From Gonocerus acuteangulatus (taxonomy: Eukaryota; Arthropoda; Insecta; Hemiptera; Coreidae): 64,000 bases of DNA. Under the pieces are notes generated by a model that had not been told where the DNA came from, did no database searches, and saw nothing but the letters and a program-made list of their open reading frames with translations. The stretch lies in NCBI GenBank assembly GCA_946811695.1, contig OX328124.1, positions 32,115,648 through 32,179,647 of the forward strand. The letters are read 5' to 3'. Positions 23,301-33,245 of the stretch are shown one piece after another (position 1 is the first letter of the stretch; each line of letters begins with the position of its first letter). The translations under genes were made by a program, and so were the position numbers.

Positions 23301-26269
23301 AAAATAGTACATTCAAGCTCTTCCTTAGTTCCATTGGGGTTTTTAAACCCTTAGATCAAGTAAGTAATGGTTTTACCTTGAGCATTTATTTTTCTAGAAT
23401 ACATTTATTATTCTACTTGGTCTGATGCAGTCCTTAAAACAATCCTCTTCCATTTATTAAATCACTGTATAAGAAAGATGATTGCTCATACTGTCAGTGG
23501 CTTTATTTTCAAATCTTTACTTTTTAGAAACTCTAATTTTCCAAGTTGGGGTTTGACACAGAATCTCCTTCTGGAAATCATTTTTCGGGTAGAATACAGA
23601 TCATTTTCTGTTTTCATATCATAAGGCCCATGAATGAAGGGATAATATATTTATAGATATAAATAATTTTTAGAGTTTCAAATTAAGCATAAAAAGTAAT
23701 CAATTTAGCTTACAAAAGAGTTTCTATGGTTTTTAATAAAAAAAAAAAAAAAAAAAAAAAAAACCTAAAATAAGCATGATATTATTAAGTCTTGTTAATA
23801 TTACCTGCTATTTAATTTATATTATGCTGGGTGAAATACTTAAATTTATTATTATATTTTTTTAAGGAAATTTATTGGAGATTTCCTGCTGAGTGGAAGG
23901 AAAATGATTTTACAGTGAGAAAGAAGTTTATCGATTTAATAGTTGAAAATGAAGACATGGATACTTGCTTAAACGAAATTAATAATCTTATAAGGTAAGT
24001 TGACTTGTATGCTTTGTTTCTAAAATTGGAACATTCAATTTAATTGATCAAATAATATTTTCTATTTTTTGGGGGGGGGGGCATTAGCGCCCACATCCAA
24101 GGGGCAACGAGGAATTTTCTCAATGAGCTGAATGATGAGAAAATTCCTTCCGCCAGTGGGACTCGAACCCACAATCACCCGCATGAGAATCTAAGGTATT
24201 ACCTACTAAACCACGAGGAAACACATTTTCTCTAATTAATGAATTCATTTTACATTGGACCATTAAAGTAGTTAATTCTTTTATTTTAAACGGGGCCATT
24301 AAAAATTGTATGGACTAAAAGCTGTGTTCCCCTCCCGCTTATTTTTTAGTAAGTCCTGGCGTGGCAACACTCCATTGATCACGGCTCGCCAGCATCAGCT
24401 GCATTATTGTTTCCAGTGAGAACGGACCAATGTCCACGCTCAGCCCTCTCCCCTTCCCACCTTTTGCAATGAAAAAAGGGGTGATGAGCATCGTCATGAG
24501 TCTCCGTACTGGCATTGCGGGCTGTCATTAAAACCCTAAACCTACTTATTACTTCCCTTAAAACCTAATATTTGATTATTAATTAAGTACAGTAAGGACC
24601 TCCATTATCCGGGATTCCAATTAACCGGGGTCTCGATGGGGGAATTTTTATTTTTATTTATTCTTTAAATATTATGTACATACGAACATATTTATTGAAT
24701 TATTTTTATCAACTAAAGCATTTGATTTCATAATTATGTATTAAATATTTGTATATATGTAATGACGATTATGTACATAAATATGAAATTAAATTATTTT
24801 AATTTTAATGTCCGTTTATTATTAACTACGAATTTTAGGACGGGTTATCTATAGGTTACCGCCCTTTTCAAGCCAGGATAGGTGTGATGCCTTTTCTTTT
24901 TTCTAAAGAAAAGCCACCACCTCTAGTGGGAATCGAACCAACGACGTGTGGCACGGAGTGTTAAGTGCTCACGCCTTAAACCTCAGGCCATCAGGTCTCT
25001 GAAATTAAATTAATTACATACATTGTAAACTAACGAATGTAAAAACAGTGCTGTTTTCGGAAGAATTATGATGATTCCATATTTCTGGAAGCATCTCAAT
25101 TTATTTCATATTCTTGGAACTGAAATGTTTTCACGTCTTTCTATGAATCCCCTACTGGGCTGTTAGCCTACCAAGGAAATATTTCCTCTGTTGGGCTTTA
25201 ACTCTTCACTCGAGTACATACGAATCCCGATTTCAACAGAATTATCTTGTTATAGGCGATCAGAACAGATTTAAGAAAATAATTATGTATCAAAAACGAC
25301 GAAATATTACTGACTTTCACTACAAAAAAATTTAATTTGATCTTGAGTTTATTTTTGCACTTATACAAATTATTAATTATTAAAACGTTTATATACACAT
25401 TTCTCAATGCAAATAAGGTTTACATGACATCTTGTACACAGTTTTTATTTATAACCTTATAATCCAGCACATTTAGTCAATAAAATATTGTGTTTCGATT
25501 ATCCGGGGTTTTCGATTATCCGTGGACCACCCTCCCCGTCATTACCCCGGATAATGGATGTTCTACTGTATTGGAATGTTCATAAACTTTTATTTCTTTG
25601 TTAAACAGGGAAATATCCGGTAAAGAGGCAAATTCAGCTAGTACTGACGATGAATCTGATAATGAAATTTATTTAAATGAACAGAGAATAACTACAAAGG
25701 ACATTGAATCTAGTCCTGAAAATGAAAAGAAAAAATTAAAGACCTTAAAAAAGAATCTTCTATGGGACAAGACAGAGGATAAAAAGAAACAAAAGAAAAG
25801 TGAACCAATAAAATCTAAGTCTATTAAAAAAAGTAAAGAAAACAAGAAGTGGACTCTTGAAAATTTTAATGAAATAAGTACTGAGGACTTTAATGATATT
25901 GTTGCAGAAGAATGTAGAGAATTGCTTCATCGGGAGGGCATTAATATATCAGATGATAAAACCCCGAAAGTAACTTCAAATAAAATTCTTTCATCTGACT
26001 CTGAAGAAGAAAATATTCAAGAAGTCTCCAGAGTTTCAAAGAAGAGGTCAAACATTTTGGATGATAGTGACAGTGACAATGATGATTCTAAAGCTGAGGA
26101 AATAATATCTTCAGTTCCACCTCTTCATAATGATGATGAAAAAGAAAATATTGTCAATACGATTTCTACCACAAAACGATCTAGAATTATGGACAGTGAT
26201 TCTGAAGAGGAATTAGAAAAGAAAGTGATTAAGAAGAAACATATAATTTTATCTGATGATGAGGATTAA
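10223..26269 (+). CDS. timeout: timeout (timeless-1 / TIMELESS family), 3' eleven exons, partial
   Basis: TIMELESS/Tof1/Swi1 proteins form the replication fork protection complex with TIPIN, acting in fork pausing, checkpoint signalling and cohesion in the nucleus; that is family knowledge. Here eleven exons with GT-AG borders join in one frame: 10223-10258, 12736-12832, 13859-14057, 15174-15316, 15403-15494, 16952-17058, 21181-21259, 21332-21649, 23181-23359, 23867-23994 and 25609-26269. They total 2039 nt, giving 678 residues and TAA. Recognisable features are an acidic linker, the conserved block with TNHCIAKMLHRIA, two W-plus-acidic modules (WEEHEEEELRRLHKEY and WTEEQEEELKNLYNEF) and a charged serine-rich C-terminus. 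The N-terminal TIMELESS domain is absent, so exons are missing upstream or outside the window. I call it the Timeout/TIM-1 type rather than the circadian TIM because of its match to vertebrate TIMELESS. Introns are packed with transposons. Confidence 0.9.
11324..12563 (-). mobile_element. mariner transposon, inactivated
   Basis: Its 22 bp-scale inverted ends (AGGTCCAAAAGTTTCCGG left; AGATCCATAAGTTTCCGG right, reversed) are flanked by TA. Length is 1.24 kb, as usual for mariner. It lies in the timeout intron between the exons at 10223 and 12736. The transposase is broken (see the pseudogene entry). Confidence 0.9.
11360..12412 (-). pseudogene. mariner transposase, frameshifted
   Basis: Mariner transposases cut and paste the element using a D,D34D catalytic triad. 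The N-terminal HTH part (MFTMFKLEYRAVIKFFCKEG) is read from 12412. The frame then shifts by one base near 12240, and the main part runs 12209-11520. It keeps VTGDET, LLHDNASAH and SPDLAPSDFYLF, with exactly 34 residues between the last two Asp. After FYLFSK, a short deletion and stop precede TDEELQAAVEEHFF and the C-terminal end MLPKRCIKCVELRGEYIEK in other frames. The protein is therefore broken at least twice, although the catalytic residues survive. Confidence 0.88.
12736..12832 (+). CDS. timeout: timeout exon b, acidic linker
   Basis: It encodes a run of acidic residues (EAENEDESDEEEDIYPAF) followed by DFLDLVKR. This matches the acidic stretch that precedes the conserved C-terminal block of animal TIMELESS proteins. 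Acceptor is ttctcag and donor is GTATGT. It ends after two bases of an arginine codon. Confidence 0.85.
12990..13379. mobile_element. pogo/Tigger-like MITE, copy 2, one end kept
   Basis: It is inverted relative to 7769-8654. The right terminus is CACTATCCCTTATCC when reversed, and the body shares the AGGCAGGAACTTGTGTT block. The left limit is uncertain. It lies in a timeout intron. Confidence 0.6.
13389..13452. repeat. (TA)n microsatellite
   Basis: Near-perfect TA run beside the pogo-like MITE. Confidence 0.9.
13859..14057 (+). CDS. timeout: timeout exon c, conserved helical block
   Basis: It encodes FASPKVMGVCITLLSTYETN and then TNHCIAKMLHRIAWD. This is the most diagnostic segment for the TIMELESS family in the window. 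The first base completes the arginine codon from the previous exon, and the exon ends in phase 0 at a GTAATT donor. A closer in-frame acceptor at about 13826 was not used because it would add unrelated residues. Confidence 0.92.
14177..14665. repeat. remnants of TIR elements and a long poly-A run in a timeout intron
   Basis: TTAACCCTTTCC at 14177 looks like the end of a TTAA-type element without a partner. A poly-A run of about 46 bases occupies 14343-14388. GACACCCTGTA at about 14652 resembles a mariner-like terminus. No complete element can be drawn. Confidence 0.4.
15174..15316 (+). CDS. timeout: timeout exon d
   Basis: It encodes ELAGLAIYIIRKFVEVATVN and then VFMELLFYKTAKDAYEIECG, which continues the conserved helical block. 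The acceptor is aatttcag and the donor GTCAGT. It ends two bases into a lysine codon completed by the next exon. Confidence 0.9.
15403..15494 (+). CDS. timeout: timeout exon e, first W-acidic module, N half
   Basis: It encodes KTTSSKQVWEEHEEEELRRL and HKEYLETKPAE. The Trp followed by an amphipathic acidic helix resembles a SANT/Myb-like helix pattern. The exon ends in phase 1 at a GTTATT donor. Confidence 0.88.
15797..16108 (-). other. unidentified 103-codon ORF in a timeout intron
   Basis: The ORF is open with fairly mixed composition and several Cys, but I recognise no family and see no splice or repeat context that supports it. It may be a relic of a mobile element. Confidence 0.15.
16228..16330 (+). 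mobile_element. hairpin element with 13 bp target duplication
   Basis: A ~30 bp stem (AGTTGGGATTCGGCTA and its inverse) is followed by a tail containing ACGGCTAACTATC and ATCTTCATG. It is flanked by ATTTTTTTTGTAA at 16215-16227 and again at 16331-16343. It belongs to the same family as 51037-51384 and 58659-58751. Confidence 0.75.
16952..17058 (+). CDS. timeout: timeout exon f, first module, C half
   Basis: It encodes DMVTWITENLINEKHKRIVL and RKMKDLGLHIEKTNKK. It starts in phase 1 after a tataatttcag acceptor and ends in phase 0 at a strong GTAAGT donor. The following intron (4.1 kb) holds two large repeat elements. Confidence 0.9.
17193..19385 (-). mobile_element. Helentron/HINE-like element, family 2, copy 1
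   Basis: Read on the minus strand it starts AAAGTCCGACTCGCAGG, then TTAGCGCGGTTCC, and ends with a stem-loop (GGTTCCTCCC pairing with GGGAGGAACC) and CGCGCTAAAA. The sub-terminal TTAGCGCGGTTCC matches the 3' end inverted. Inside are three tandem units of about 350 bp (17660-18720) and a TA microsatellite (17335-17361). This arrangement is that described for Helentron-associated elements such as DINE-1. It has no coding capacity and lies in the timeout intron 17059-21180. Confidence 0.6.
17660..18720. repeat. three tandem units of ~350 bp
   Basis: GGGATTCAGTTGAAACATT or a close variant recurs at about 17690, 18044 and 18392, and each unit also carries TATCTCGAAMACGNTTG-like and AAGCTTACTAAAT blocks. 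Related partial units occur at 41480-41790 and 57200-57560. Confidence 0.85.
19722..20996 (-). mobile_element. family 2 HINE-like element, copy 2, carrying a LINE fragment
   Basis: The 3' stem-loop end (CCCTCACTATAGGG, then CCCCGCTTATGATG) is at the left. A degraded 5' end (CCTGTAAGTTGGATTTTT) is at the right. A short piece of the 350 bp unit remains near 20015-20090. Between the ends lies a LINE 3' coding fragment (20103-20673), which is absent from copy 1. Confidence 0.5.
20103..20673 (+). pseudogene. non-LTR retrotransposon RNase H and C-terminal fragment
   Basis: LSALTGRYSTHPLL followed by MYWLPGHEDLWKSSIAD matches the RNase H domain of I/Jockey-type LINE ORF2. Farther on, TIKHLLTDCQGQ and LGDDRQYRNTILTYLKNSGL match the usual C-terminal end with its zinc-knuckle-like region. 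Several stops and substitutions show it is dead. Confidence 0.75.
21040..21131. repeat. duplicated-arm palindrome
   Basis: A ~29 bp unit beginning AGCAACCAAGGGAAAATAC occurs twice in direct orientation and then once inverted. It forms a three-arm fold-back 50 bp upstream of a timeout exon. Confidence 0.85.
21181..21259 (+). CDS. timeout: timeout exon g, second W-acidic module, N half
   Basis: It encodes GVVTTWTEEQEEELKNLYNE and FKDIDG. It resembles exon e in sequence and also ends in phase 1, which suggests the two modules arose by an old internal duplication. Acceptor is ttaattacag and donor GTATGT. Confidence 0.9.
21332..21649 (+). CDS. timeout: timeout exon h, second module C half plus acidic linker
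   Basis: It encodes EDPLDVILKKLSVPRSRRIV followed by a lysine-rich, then serine/acidic low-complexity stretch, and ends with KESIPDLYHTTDLIFSEKVS plus HQ. RIVASTLVRVG parallels RIVLRKMKDLG in exon f. Donor is GTAAGT, leaving one base of a tyrosine codon. Confidence 0.9.
22028..22312 (+). repeat. tRNA-derived SINE, family C
   Basis: The head has an A-box-like GGTTAGCTTATTGGTAG and a B-box-like GAGTTCCAATCCC with tRNA-like spacing. The body ends in TCAGATACCTCATTAGTATC. A second, nested copy is at 3440-3720. Confidence 0.7.
23181..23359 (+). CDS. timeout: timeout exon i
   Basis: It encodes YLVEGLRWLSSSISDCMEDL, an acidic turn, and LSIENSTFKLFLSSIGVFKP. It lies where human TIMELESS has its PARP1-binding helical region; that correspondence is inferred from order only. 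The donor is GTAAGT in phase 0. Confidence 0.88.
23867..23994 (+). CDS. timeout: timeout exon j
   Basis: It encodes EIYWRFPAEWKENDFTVRKK and then FIDLIVENEDMD. The YWRFP motif and following helix continue the exon i domain. Acceptor is ttttttaag and donor GTAAGT. It ends two bases into an arginine codon. Confidence 0.88.
24066..24235 (-). repeat. tRNA-derived SINE, family A
   Basis: On the minus strand it starts with a tRNA-like head (CGTGGTTTAGTAGG, then GGGTTCGAGTCCC) and ends near GGGCGCTAATGC before a C-run and A-run. Related copies are at 43427 and 56404. Confidence 0.8.
24590..25568. mobile_element. pogo/Tigger-like MITE with nested SINE
   Basis: Ends CAGTAAGGACCTCCATTATC and (reverse) CAGTAGAACATCCATTATC are flanked by TA. 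The sub-terminal text is full of TTATCCGGG motifs, as in pogo/Tigger elements. A family B SINE is inserted at about 24806-25005. It lies in the last timeout intron. Confidence 0.8.
24806..25005 (-). repeat. tRNA-derived SINE, family B
   Basis: Minus-strand head GGCCTGAGGTTTAAGG and B box GTTGGTTCGATTCCC, then a body with GGTAACCTATAGATAACCC. Related copies are at 28988, 42893, 50719 and 53884. Confidence 0.8.
25609..26269 (+). CDS. timeout: timeout terminal exon, charged tail and stop
   Basis: It encodes 219 residues of a disordered, lysine- and acid-rich tail and a TAA stop. Several short repeats of the form SDSEEE or DSDSEEE look like casein kinase 2 sites. Such tails are usual at the end of this family. 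No AATAAA follows closely; a variant ATTAAA sits at 26351-26356. Confidence 0.9.
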
Positions 26270-27026
26270 TAGTAAACTGTGTCTATTTTAAATCATTCCT
26301 ATATTCTAATTTTGTATTATACTTGTACATATAAATTTTATTATAGAATCATTAAAAGTAAATTATATATTTTATGTTTAAACGACTTTCTTGATTAAAC
26401 TAACTCAATATTAATTACAAGCCTGGAGGATGCCCCTTAATTTAAATATTTTCTGAATTCTGTCTAACAGTGTTCTGAATCCAGTGAGCTTTTAGTTCAT
26501 GGAACTCTTATTTCACACAAAAATTTGTTTTTTGTAATGGATTGATTCCTACGTTCTATTGAATTTGCTCCAAGAGCCCTGTAAAAAAACTGTGAAAACA
26601 TAAACATTTTTTTACATCTCCGGTTGTTCACAACATATTAAGTTGCCTGAAGGTTAAAAAAATATCTGTTGTATAGACAATGAAATAATAATAAAGTAGA
26701 AAAAGTTAGGCGTAGATATAAGAATGAAAGTTTGCACACTTTTAAGGTGGTTAGAAACCTCAACAATTTTTTAAAGGTGAAATCCGGTAAGGTTACTTTG
26801 CTGGAAACATTAATCACCACAAGTAATTTGAATGGTTTGAATAAATTCAATAACCATTTAAGTCTTCAGGCAAAAGCAATGTCAAAGTCCACTATTTTCC
26901 GCACAAAAAATGAGCAACGATAAAGAAATTGCAATTTTGCGCTAAAACCATGTAGATTATTTATAATAATGCTTGTAGCATGGTATGAAAATGTGATGTG
27001 GAGCATCAGAGGGAATTTTGATTGCA
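26270..27026. other. timeout 3' flank, unassigned
   Basis: This contains the presumed timeout 3'UTR and AT-rich DNA; I see no further gene. Two overlapping short ORFs near 26640-26920 lack any support. Confidence 0.4.
26351..26356 (+). promoter_or_regulatory. possible poly(A) signal of timeout (ATTAAA)
   Basis: An ATTAAA hexamer lies 82 nt after the timeout stop codon. It is the second most common animal poly(A) hexamer, but in such AT-rich DNA it may be chance. Confidence 0.35.
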
Positions 27027-27028
27027 TA

Positions 27029-27412
27029 ATTGGACGCCTTTAAACGGAAAGGAATCAAGCACCATTTTTAACGAAATTGAGTTTTTGGTGCTATCTTGTA
27101 GAGGATTAGAGAATTTATATACTAATAAAAAACTAGTTAAAATATAATGTTGTCATTAAAGCAAGAAAAAATACCAAAAAAAAAAGAAGTGAAATGGTGT
27201 GTCCAGTATGCTGTAATAAACATAAAGGAATCAAGCACCATTTTTATCAATAACTATAAAAATAAAACCCCATTACCATAACAACAGTTTATTTTAATGA
27301 GAGAAAATGATCAGATAATAAAGGAATTTTAGACCCACAAAAAACTTTAAACCCAATTCTCTAAAGAATGAACAGATGGCATTTGGTTCCTTTCCGTTTA
27401 AAGGTGTCCAAT
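27029..27412. mobile_element. MITE with TA target site
   Basis: Inverted ends ATTGGACGCCTTTAAACGG and (reverse) ATTGGACACCTTTAAACGG are flanked by TA. AAGGAATCAAGCACCATTT occurs at both ~27048 and ~27228 as an internal direct repeat. Confidence 0.75.
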
Positions 27413-28987
27413 TATAGAAATTCAATGTTTTAATTATAATTTATACGCGTGATTTATAAGTCACAAAATGCTAGGAGGGTAGTTTCAGACCCGGGATTCA
27501 CCCTTGAAAGCAAGAATTTTTCATAGGTGATGGTGCTATTCATTTTAACTTGAAACTGTGAGAGAACTAAAGGCGAACTAGAAAAACGAGGCGATGCGTC
27601 TTGTTACCTACATCTGTCTGATTCAGAAAAGAAAAAGAAAAAATGTTGATTTTTTAGATTCGCCCTTTCTCTTTCAAGGTTCTGATATATAAATTAGGAT
27701 CCTTGTGTCCATCTAGTAAATATCAAAAGTAAAAAAATAAAATGAAAAATCAAGTGAGCTGTACCTAAAATATATTCTTATTACAGGAAGTACAACTCTT
27801 ACAACATTTTATCACTTTCATGATATATATTAATAAAATATATTTACACTCTATTATATATAATTTATACAATTTCTAATTTTTAAAAGACATCAATTTA
27901 CTATTTATTATAGGAGGTTGGAAGTTCCACATTTCCGATGTCCATGAACAGTTGATGCAAAATACAGCTACTTTTACCTATAAATATTAATTCCCAGAGA
28001 TGATTATGATCATAAATTGATTCGCAATAATTACAGTCTTCATTATCTATAGATACTAATTATTAATTTGAATATAGCTATTATCTTAAAAAATCTAATA
28101 TTTTTTGGTTATTGATATTTTCAAATATAGGCCTAAATCATGATCATAACCATCAATACAAATTGGTTATTTATTAGAAAGACATACAAGCAAAATTGCT
28201 TGGCTATTACATTAAATATTGCTTAAACAGATCAAAATATTTTGGGTTATGAAAATAGTTCAAAGCAAACAATTATGAGAATATTTTGTTCTCTGATTCA
28301 TTTGGATTTTTTTTCTTGGATGCCAGTATTCAAAGCAATGTATTTTCTAAATAACCTGATTCCTAATATGTGCGTATTAAATATAATGATTTTACATTTC
28401 CAAAAAAGCATTGAGTTGTAGATTTAATGTAGTTTAAAAATAAAAGTGGTAGAAGAAATTTATTCTGTAGATATTCTGTTTCAATTGAGTATGTAAAAAC
28501 AAATATAATAAGCCAAAAATTTAAATTTGAATGAAAACTTTTATTGGTCTCAAATTAGCAAAAAAACATCACTTTCTCATCTCCTTGGAAATTTAGTTAA
28601 TTTGCTAGATTTATTTATTTATTTTAGGCGCTTTGTTTCATGGACGATGAGCACACTGAGCTAAGTATTTTAAGAAACCAGGATGTTATTATGAATTACC
28701 TTTTTTTGAATACGGGATTCATTTATTTGCTATATTTAAAGAATTAATTTCAAATATTTATGTAAAGTTGTTCTAAACATTTTCAGCAACAATGTGATGA
28801 TTTACTCTATAGAGAAAAATGGATGATGCAGAAGTCCAATTTTTTTGGTGGACTAAACAATTTATACACACACACAATAAATTTCAATTATTATAATTTA
28901 GTTAATAAATGGTCAATTGGGAATATTTAGAAAATGTCACACTAGCAGGGATATATATGCCCATAATTCTGTATTAGTTTTAAATGC
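27413..28987. other. unassigned AT-rich DNA
   Basis: I see no gene and no repeat terminus that I can define. Confidence 0.4.
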
Positions 28988-29192
28988 TTGAGAGGCCTGG
29001 TGGCCGTGAGTGTTAAAGCGTGAGCATTTAACTCCGTGCCAAGGGTCGATTCCCAATGTGGGGTGGTTGATTTTCTTTAGACAAAAGAAAAGGCATCAGC
29101 CCTATCCTGGCTAGAAAAGGGTGGTAACCTATAGATAACCCATCCTAAAAATTCTTAGTTAGTAATAATGGACGTTAAAATTAAAAAAAAAA
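28988..29192 (+). repeat. tRNA-derived SINE, family B
   Basis: Head GAGGCCTGGTGGCCGTGAG, B box GGGTCGATTCCC, body with GGTAACCTATAGATAACCC, and an A-tail after GACGTTAAAATT. This is the clearest full-length family B copy. Confidence 0.85.
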
Positions 29193-30916
29193 AATGCCCT
29201 TACCCAAATAGGCTAGTTAACAGGCTTTTTTTCACTGCATGGCTAGTTAATTCAATATGATTTTCCACAGATTAATTCCATGTTGAATTGTTTTTTTTTA
29301 TTGTATTTTTTAATACTTGGCTCTCCAAGAATATTCTGTATTTCAATCATTTAGTGATTTGCACATCAAAGGTAAATAAAAATGTCAGCCATTTAACGTA
29401 AAAATAAAATGAAGAAAAAAAAAACGAGTAAGGTTAACTATAGAAAAAAAAAATAGAAGATTATTTCAACCTTTTGACCACTACATTCTAAACATGGGCA
29501 TTGTGCGGGAATTTATTTGGCCAGAGATAGAAGCCCCACGTAGAGCTCATTAAATAATTCTTTTCATTCCTTGCCTCCCGACTATAAGCATTATTTTCCT
29601 TAAATGAGCATTAAAAATGAATTAAAATAAAACTATAATAATCTCTAACTTCCATCTTCTAAGGATTTTCTAATTAAAACATATTTTTGGTAACATTTAT
29701 ATTAAAAAAACTTGCCTGAATGGCCTAAAATAGATGAGAGAAATACGCGGTTGTGCTCCAGCATTTAAAATCAGTTTGGTTTGTGCGGAAATAACAGTCA
29801 ATTTTAGCGTGCTCTATTGATTTAAAAAAATTTATTACAATCATGTCCGGGAGAGAGTAGGACTTTGAGCCCATTCAGTTTCTTGTTGCCCTCTCGACTA
29901 ATAACTACCGGCTTAGAGTTCTCTCTCTCCCTTAAAGTGTTCTGAAATGATTGACAAGGCAAAGCTGTTTGGATTTCAGATCAGCCTAAGAAGAGATTTA
30001 CATGTCATTCACCCTGTTCCAATGACTGCAAGCATCACATGGTGCTCATTAGTTTTTATGTGAATTTTTTTTAAGCAAAGTTTTTTTTTTTTTAATTATT
30101 TCTACAATGTTATAAACAATAAAACAAATGATTAAGTGTTTAAAAAATAACTAGACAGATGGGAAATAAATTAAAATCAAACGCACCAGTAGCCCGGAGT
30201 GAGCCAAGATGGCAGCAGCATTGTATGTGTAAATGAATCCAAAATGAGAGTTTTTGATGTGAAGACCTGGAAGCCCATAACTAAGCAGCATAAGAGCTTG
30301 AAATATATTTTGAAACTGAATCAGTTCCATACTTGGTCTAGGGACCACATGTGTAAATAAAGAATTGTCAGTGTTTCTATGTGATGTGAAAATGGAGAAA
30401 TATCTTAAAATTTACTAACTTTTATCATTTTTAGGATATAAAGAAAGATGGTGGTAAGATACGCTTAGTCTTATCTTTTCTCAAAAAAGTGACTGCCATG
30501 ATAATTCACAAAATCCTTTAAACTTTACTATTCAAGGGAGTTATTCACAGATCCACATCTTGGTCATAGACAAAGGGAAACACATACTGTTAGTAGAAAT
30601 AATACAGTACTTTTATGAAATAATAAAGAAAATATAATAATTTCATCAATTCCTTAAAGGCCAATCTTTTGCACTGCTTGCACCAATTAATTTTCAAAAA
30701 GGAGTAACTTTGAGCAGCAAACTCTCTCCCTCTCATACGTTAACACTTCATAACCTACAATGATTAACTGTGAAAAAATTAAGCCAACTTCTGAGTAAGA
30801 CGTTTTGAGAATTTATACTGACCACTGAGACATTTGAATGAAGGATTCAGTTATCGAGTACCTACTTCAGAAGAACTAAGTTGGCAAAAGCATATAATGT
30901 ATCAAGTTTTGGCTAC
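29193..30916. other. unassigned AT-rich DNA with one repeat fragment
   Basis: A fragment near 29470-29560 (GAATTTATTTGGCC) is shared with the element at 30917. A 65-codon minus-strand ORF at 30151-30348 has no recognisable family. Nothing else was seen. Confidence 0.35.
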
Positions 30917-31289
30917 TTCAGCCTTTTGAGCGCTAAATTCAATACAAGGGTGTTGTGTGGGTCATGCGAAATTTATTTGGCCAGTGGTGGGCACATTAAG
31001 TGGATCGATTTCTCTTTGCCCCATTACTCATTAGTGAGCTTAGTCCCAATAGAGCAGACAGAAGCAAGTTATACATTGCATACTATATTTTAGTGAATTA
31101 GCGGAACTACTAGAATAAAAAGAAAAAGCCCCTACGTAGCACGGGAATTAAACAGCGTCTTAGTCAGCCTGCACTAGAACGGGAGCAGTGTGGGGAGAGT
31201 ATCTTCGTCAGTCCGCACCACTGAGGGAGCAGTGTGGGGAGTGTCTTCATCATTCCACACCAGTGAGGGAGCAGTGGTGAATGGGTTAA
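30917..31289. mobile_element. degenerate TTAA-type element with internal tandem repeats
   Basis: The right end, reversed, reads TTAACCCATTCACCACTG and the left CAGCCTTTTGAGCGC. Between 31150 and 31280, three ~50 bp units containing GAGGGAGCAGTG or GGGAGCAGTGTGGGGAG are arranged in tandem. Confidence 0.45.
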
Positions 31290-32370
31290 GGCTTTGCTGT
31301 AGCCACAAAGGACTTGAAAGGTAGCCACGGGAAGGAACCACTATTCACAAAAAGTAGCTGAGGTATGAACATTAAACGGTCTAACAACCAAGAATATGTT
31401 CACTCAGCTGTAAAAATGTTTCCAAGTTAACATTATGAAAACTATAATTATTGATGCCTAATTTCTGTGAAACCACTTGAAATGAATCTACTGAAGGCTA
31501 TTCTTTTTATTAATTGTGGCAAGGGGAATAAATATAAATCTATCCATAAAAGAGAGAGAGATAATGGAGAAGTAATTTTGAATTTAATTATTCCTTATCC
31601 GGCACTAATAGCCAAATACTTGATTCGCCGTTAAAAAATATGAAAAAAAAATTATTCCTTATTAATGTAAGACCACTATTTTGCTTATTGTACGTTTTCA
31701 ACTTTAGGCAGTAGATTGTTAATTCTTTTATTATTATTACTCATGAAGACCTCCTCCCAATGATATTTTATTCCTCTTTCCATAAAAATTAATTAATAAG
31801 ACAAAGAATAGCCAACAGCCTTCATTATTTCAAGAGGTTCTCAGAAATAAAATGACTTAATGAACATCATATGAATGCTCTCGATCAGCCGAGGATCAAA
31901 ATTTGGTGCATTTAAATTTTTATTTTTTAAAGGGGAATTCACTTTCTAATAATCACATTTTACTTACCTCGATTTATTGATACTTTTTAAGGTTTGCGAT
32001 TAAATTCCAGTTTTTGTTTAGGTTTTGATTTCTTATTTTGAATTACAATGGTAATATAAAGACTTTTCTGCAGTACTCAAGCCACAGCAAGCCTCTCAAA
32101 TTGGAAGAGCAAATCTCCATTCCTCAGGGAGCACAGTCCCATCAGAGTCTCGAAAATAGAATTAACATTAAAACAATGTTACTTCTCTTTTACACATGAT
32201 AAATCATTAAGGTATCCAAAGGCCAAAGTTGAAGAAAGGTTTGAAAACCTAAAATGATAGAAAGTGATATATTCAGGAAGTTTCTACCTGTATTCATGTC
32301 AGATACCATTCTTCGATTTCCTCCAAAACCTCAAACTTAACAATTTCAGGACCGATGGTTTCGAAAGGAA
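31290..32370. other. unassigned AT-rich DNA
   Basis: No gene or definable repeat was seen. Confidence 0.4.
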
Positions 32371-33245
32371 TTTCCACCAGGGCCCAAGTCTTCTTTTTGT
32401 GTAGTTATTTTGGCAAACGTATAAAAATAATAAATAAGTGAAGCAACTTTTAAAATGATGTACTTCTAGTGGATTAATTACAATTTAGTAAAATGTCAAA
32501 TACGCCACGATAGCGGGCCCCCGCTGAAGGAAGTTTTCGGGCGGATTCAGTATCATACGATACTAGACCCGCAAACCTAACCGGGAATACATAAGTGTTC
32601 CTAAATCAATTACGAAGCGTATAGAACAAGGACCAGAGTAGTGGGGATAGAAAAAAAGCCAATCTATCTGCTGACGCATATGCTACGACGCTGGGCCCAC
32701 AGAACAAATCTCTGTGACGCATATGTCACGACGCTGGGCCCAACGTGTTAAGGCATACATTTATATGTTTTTTTTTGTAAAGAATGAAAATACTCATTCA
32801 ATAACAGATTCTCAAACATCAAATTTTCTATCTGGTACAGCCATTTCAAGAGAGAAAATCAGCAGCTATGTCTTTCAAAAATGTCCAAGCTATTAATCCA
32901 TACTCAACTATAGGTCCATCACCCAGTTTTAGGGCTTTCAAAAATGTTGCCTCATTTAATAATAGCATTTTACACAATATATCATTTGTTCTGGATATTG
33001 TTTTTGACGAAATAGATGTTACAGTTGTTAAGAGGTTTAAAAGAAGTCTATAGTGGCTAGAATGATAAAATTTTAGGTAAATGTACGTCTCTTTATATGA
33101 AAATCAAAATATGTACTTAGGAACTGCAAAGATTTCATGAAGATAAGTTAAAAGCTGCCTAAAATCCAATTATGTACATATTAACATGATCGGACCCGGT
33201 GGCAGGCATATGCGTCAGAGAGATATGTTCTGTGGGCCCGGCGCA

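Noticed and set aside
24150..24235. tRNA-like sequences with good B boxes here, at 43540, 56520, 24930, 29000 and 54010
   Set aside because: Each is joined to a repeated non-tRNA body and an A-tail, and none folds into a complete cloverleaf by eye. They are SINE heads, not tRNA genes.
30151..30348. 65-codon minus-strand ORF with some hydrophobic character
   Set aside because: No family recognised, no supporting splice signals, and length expected by chance.
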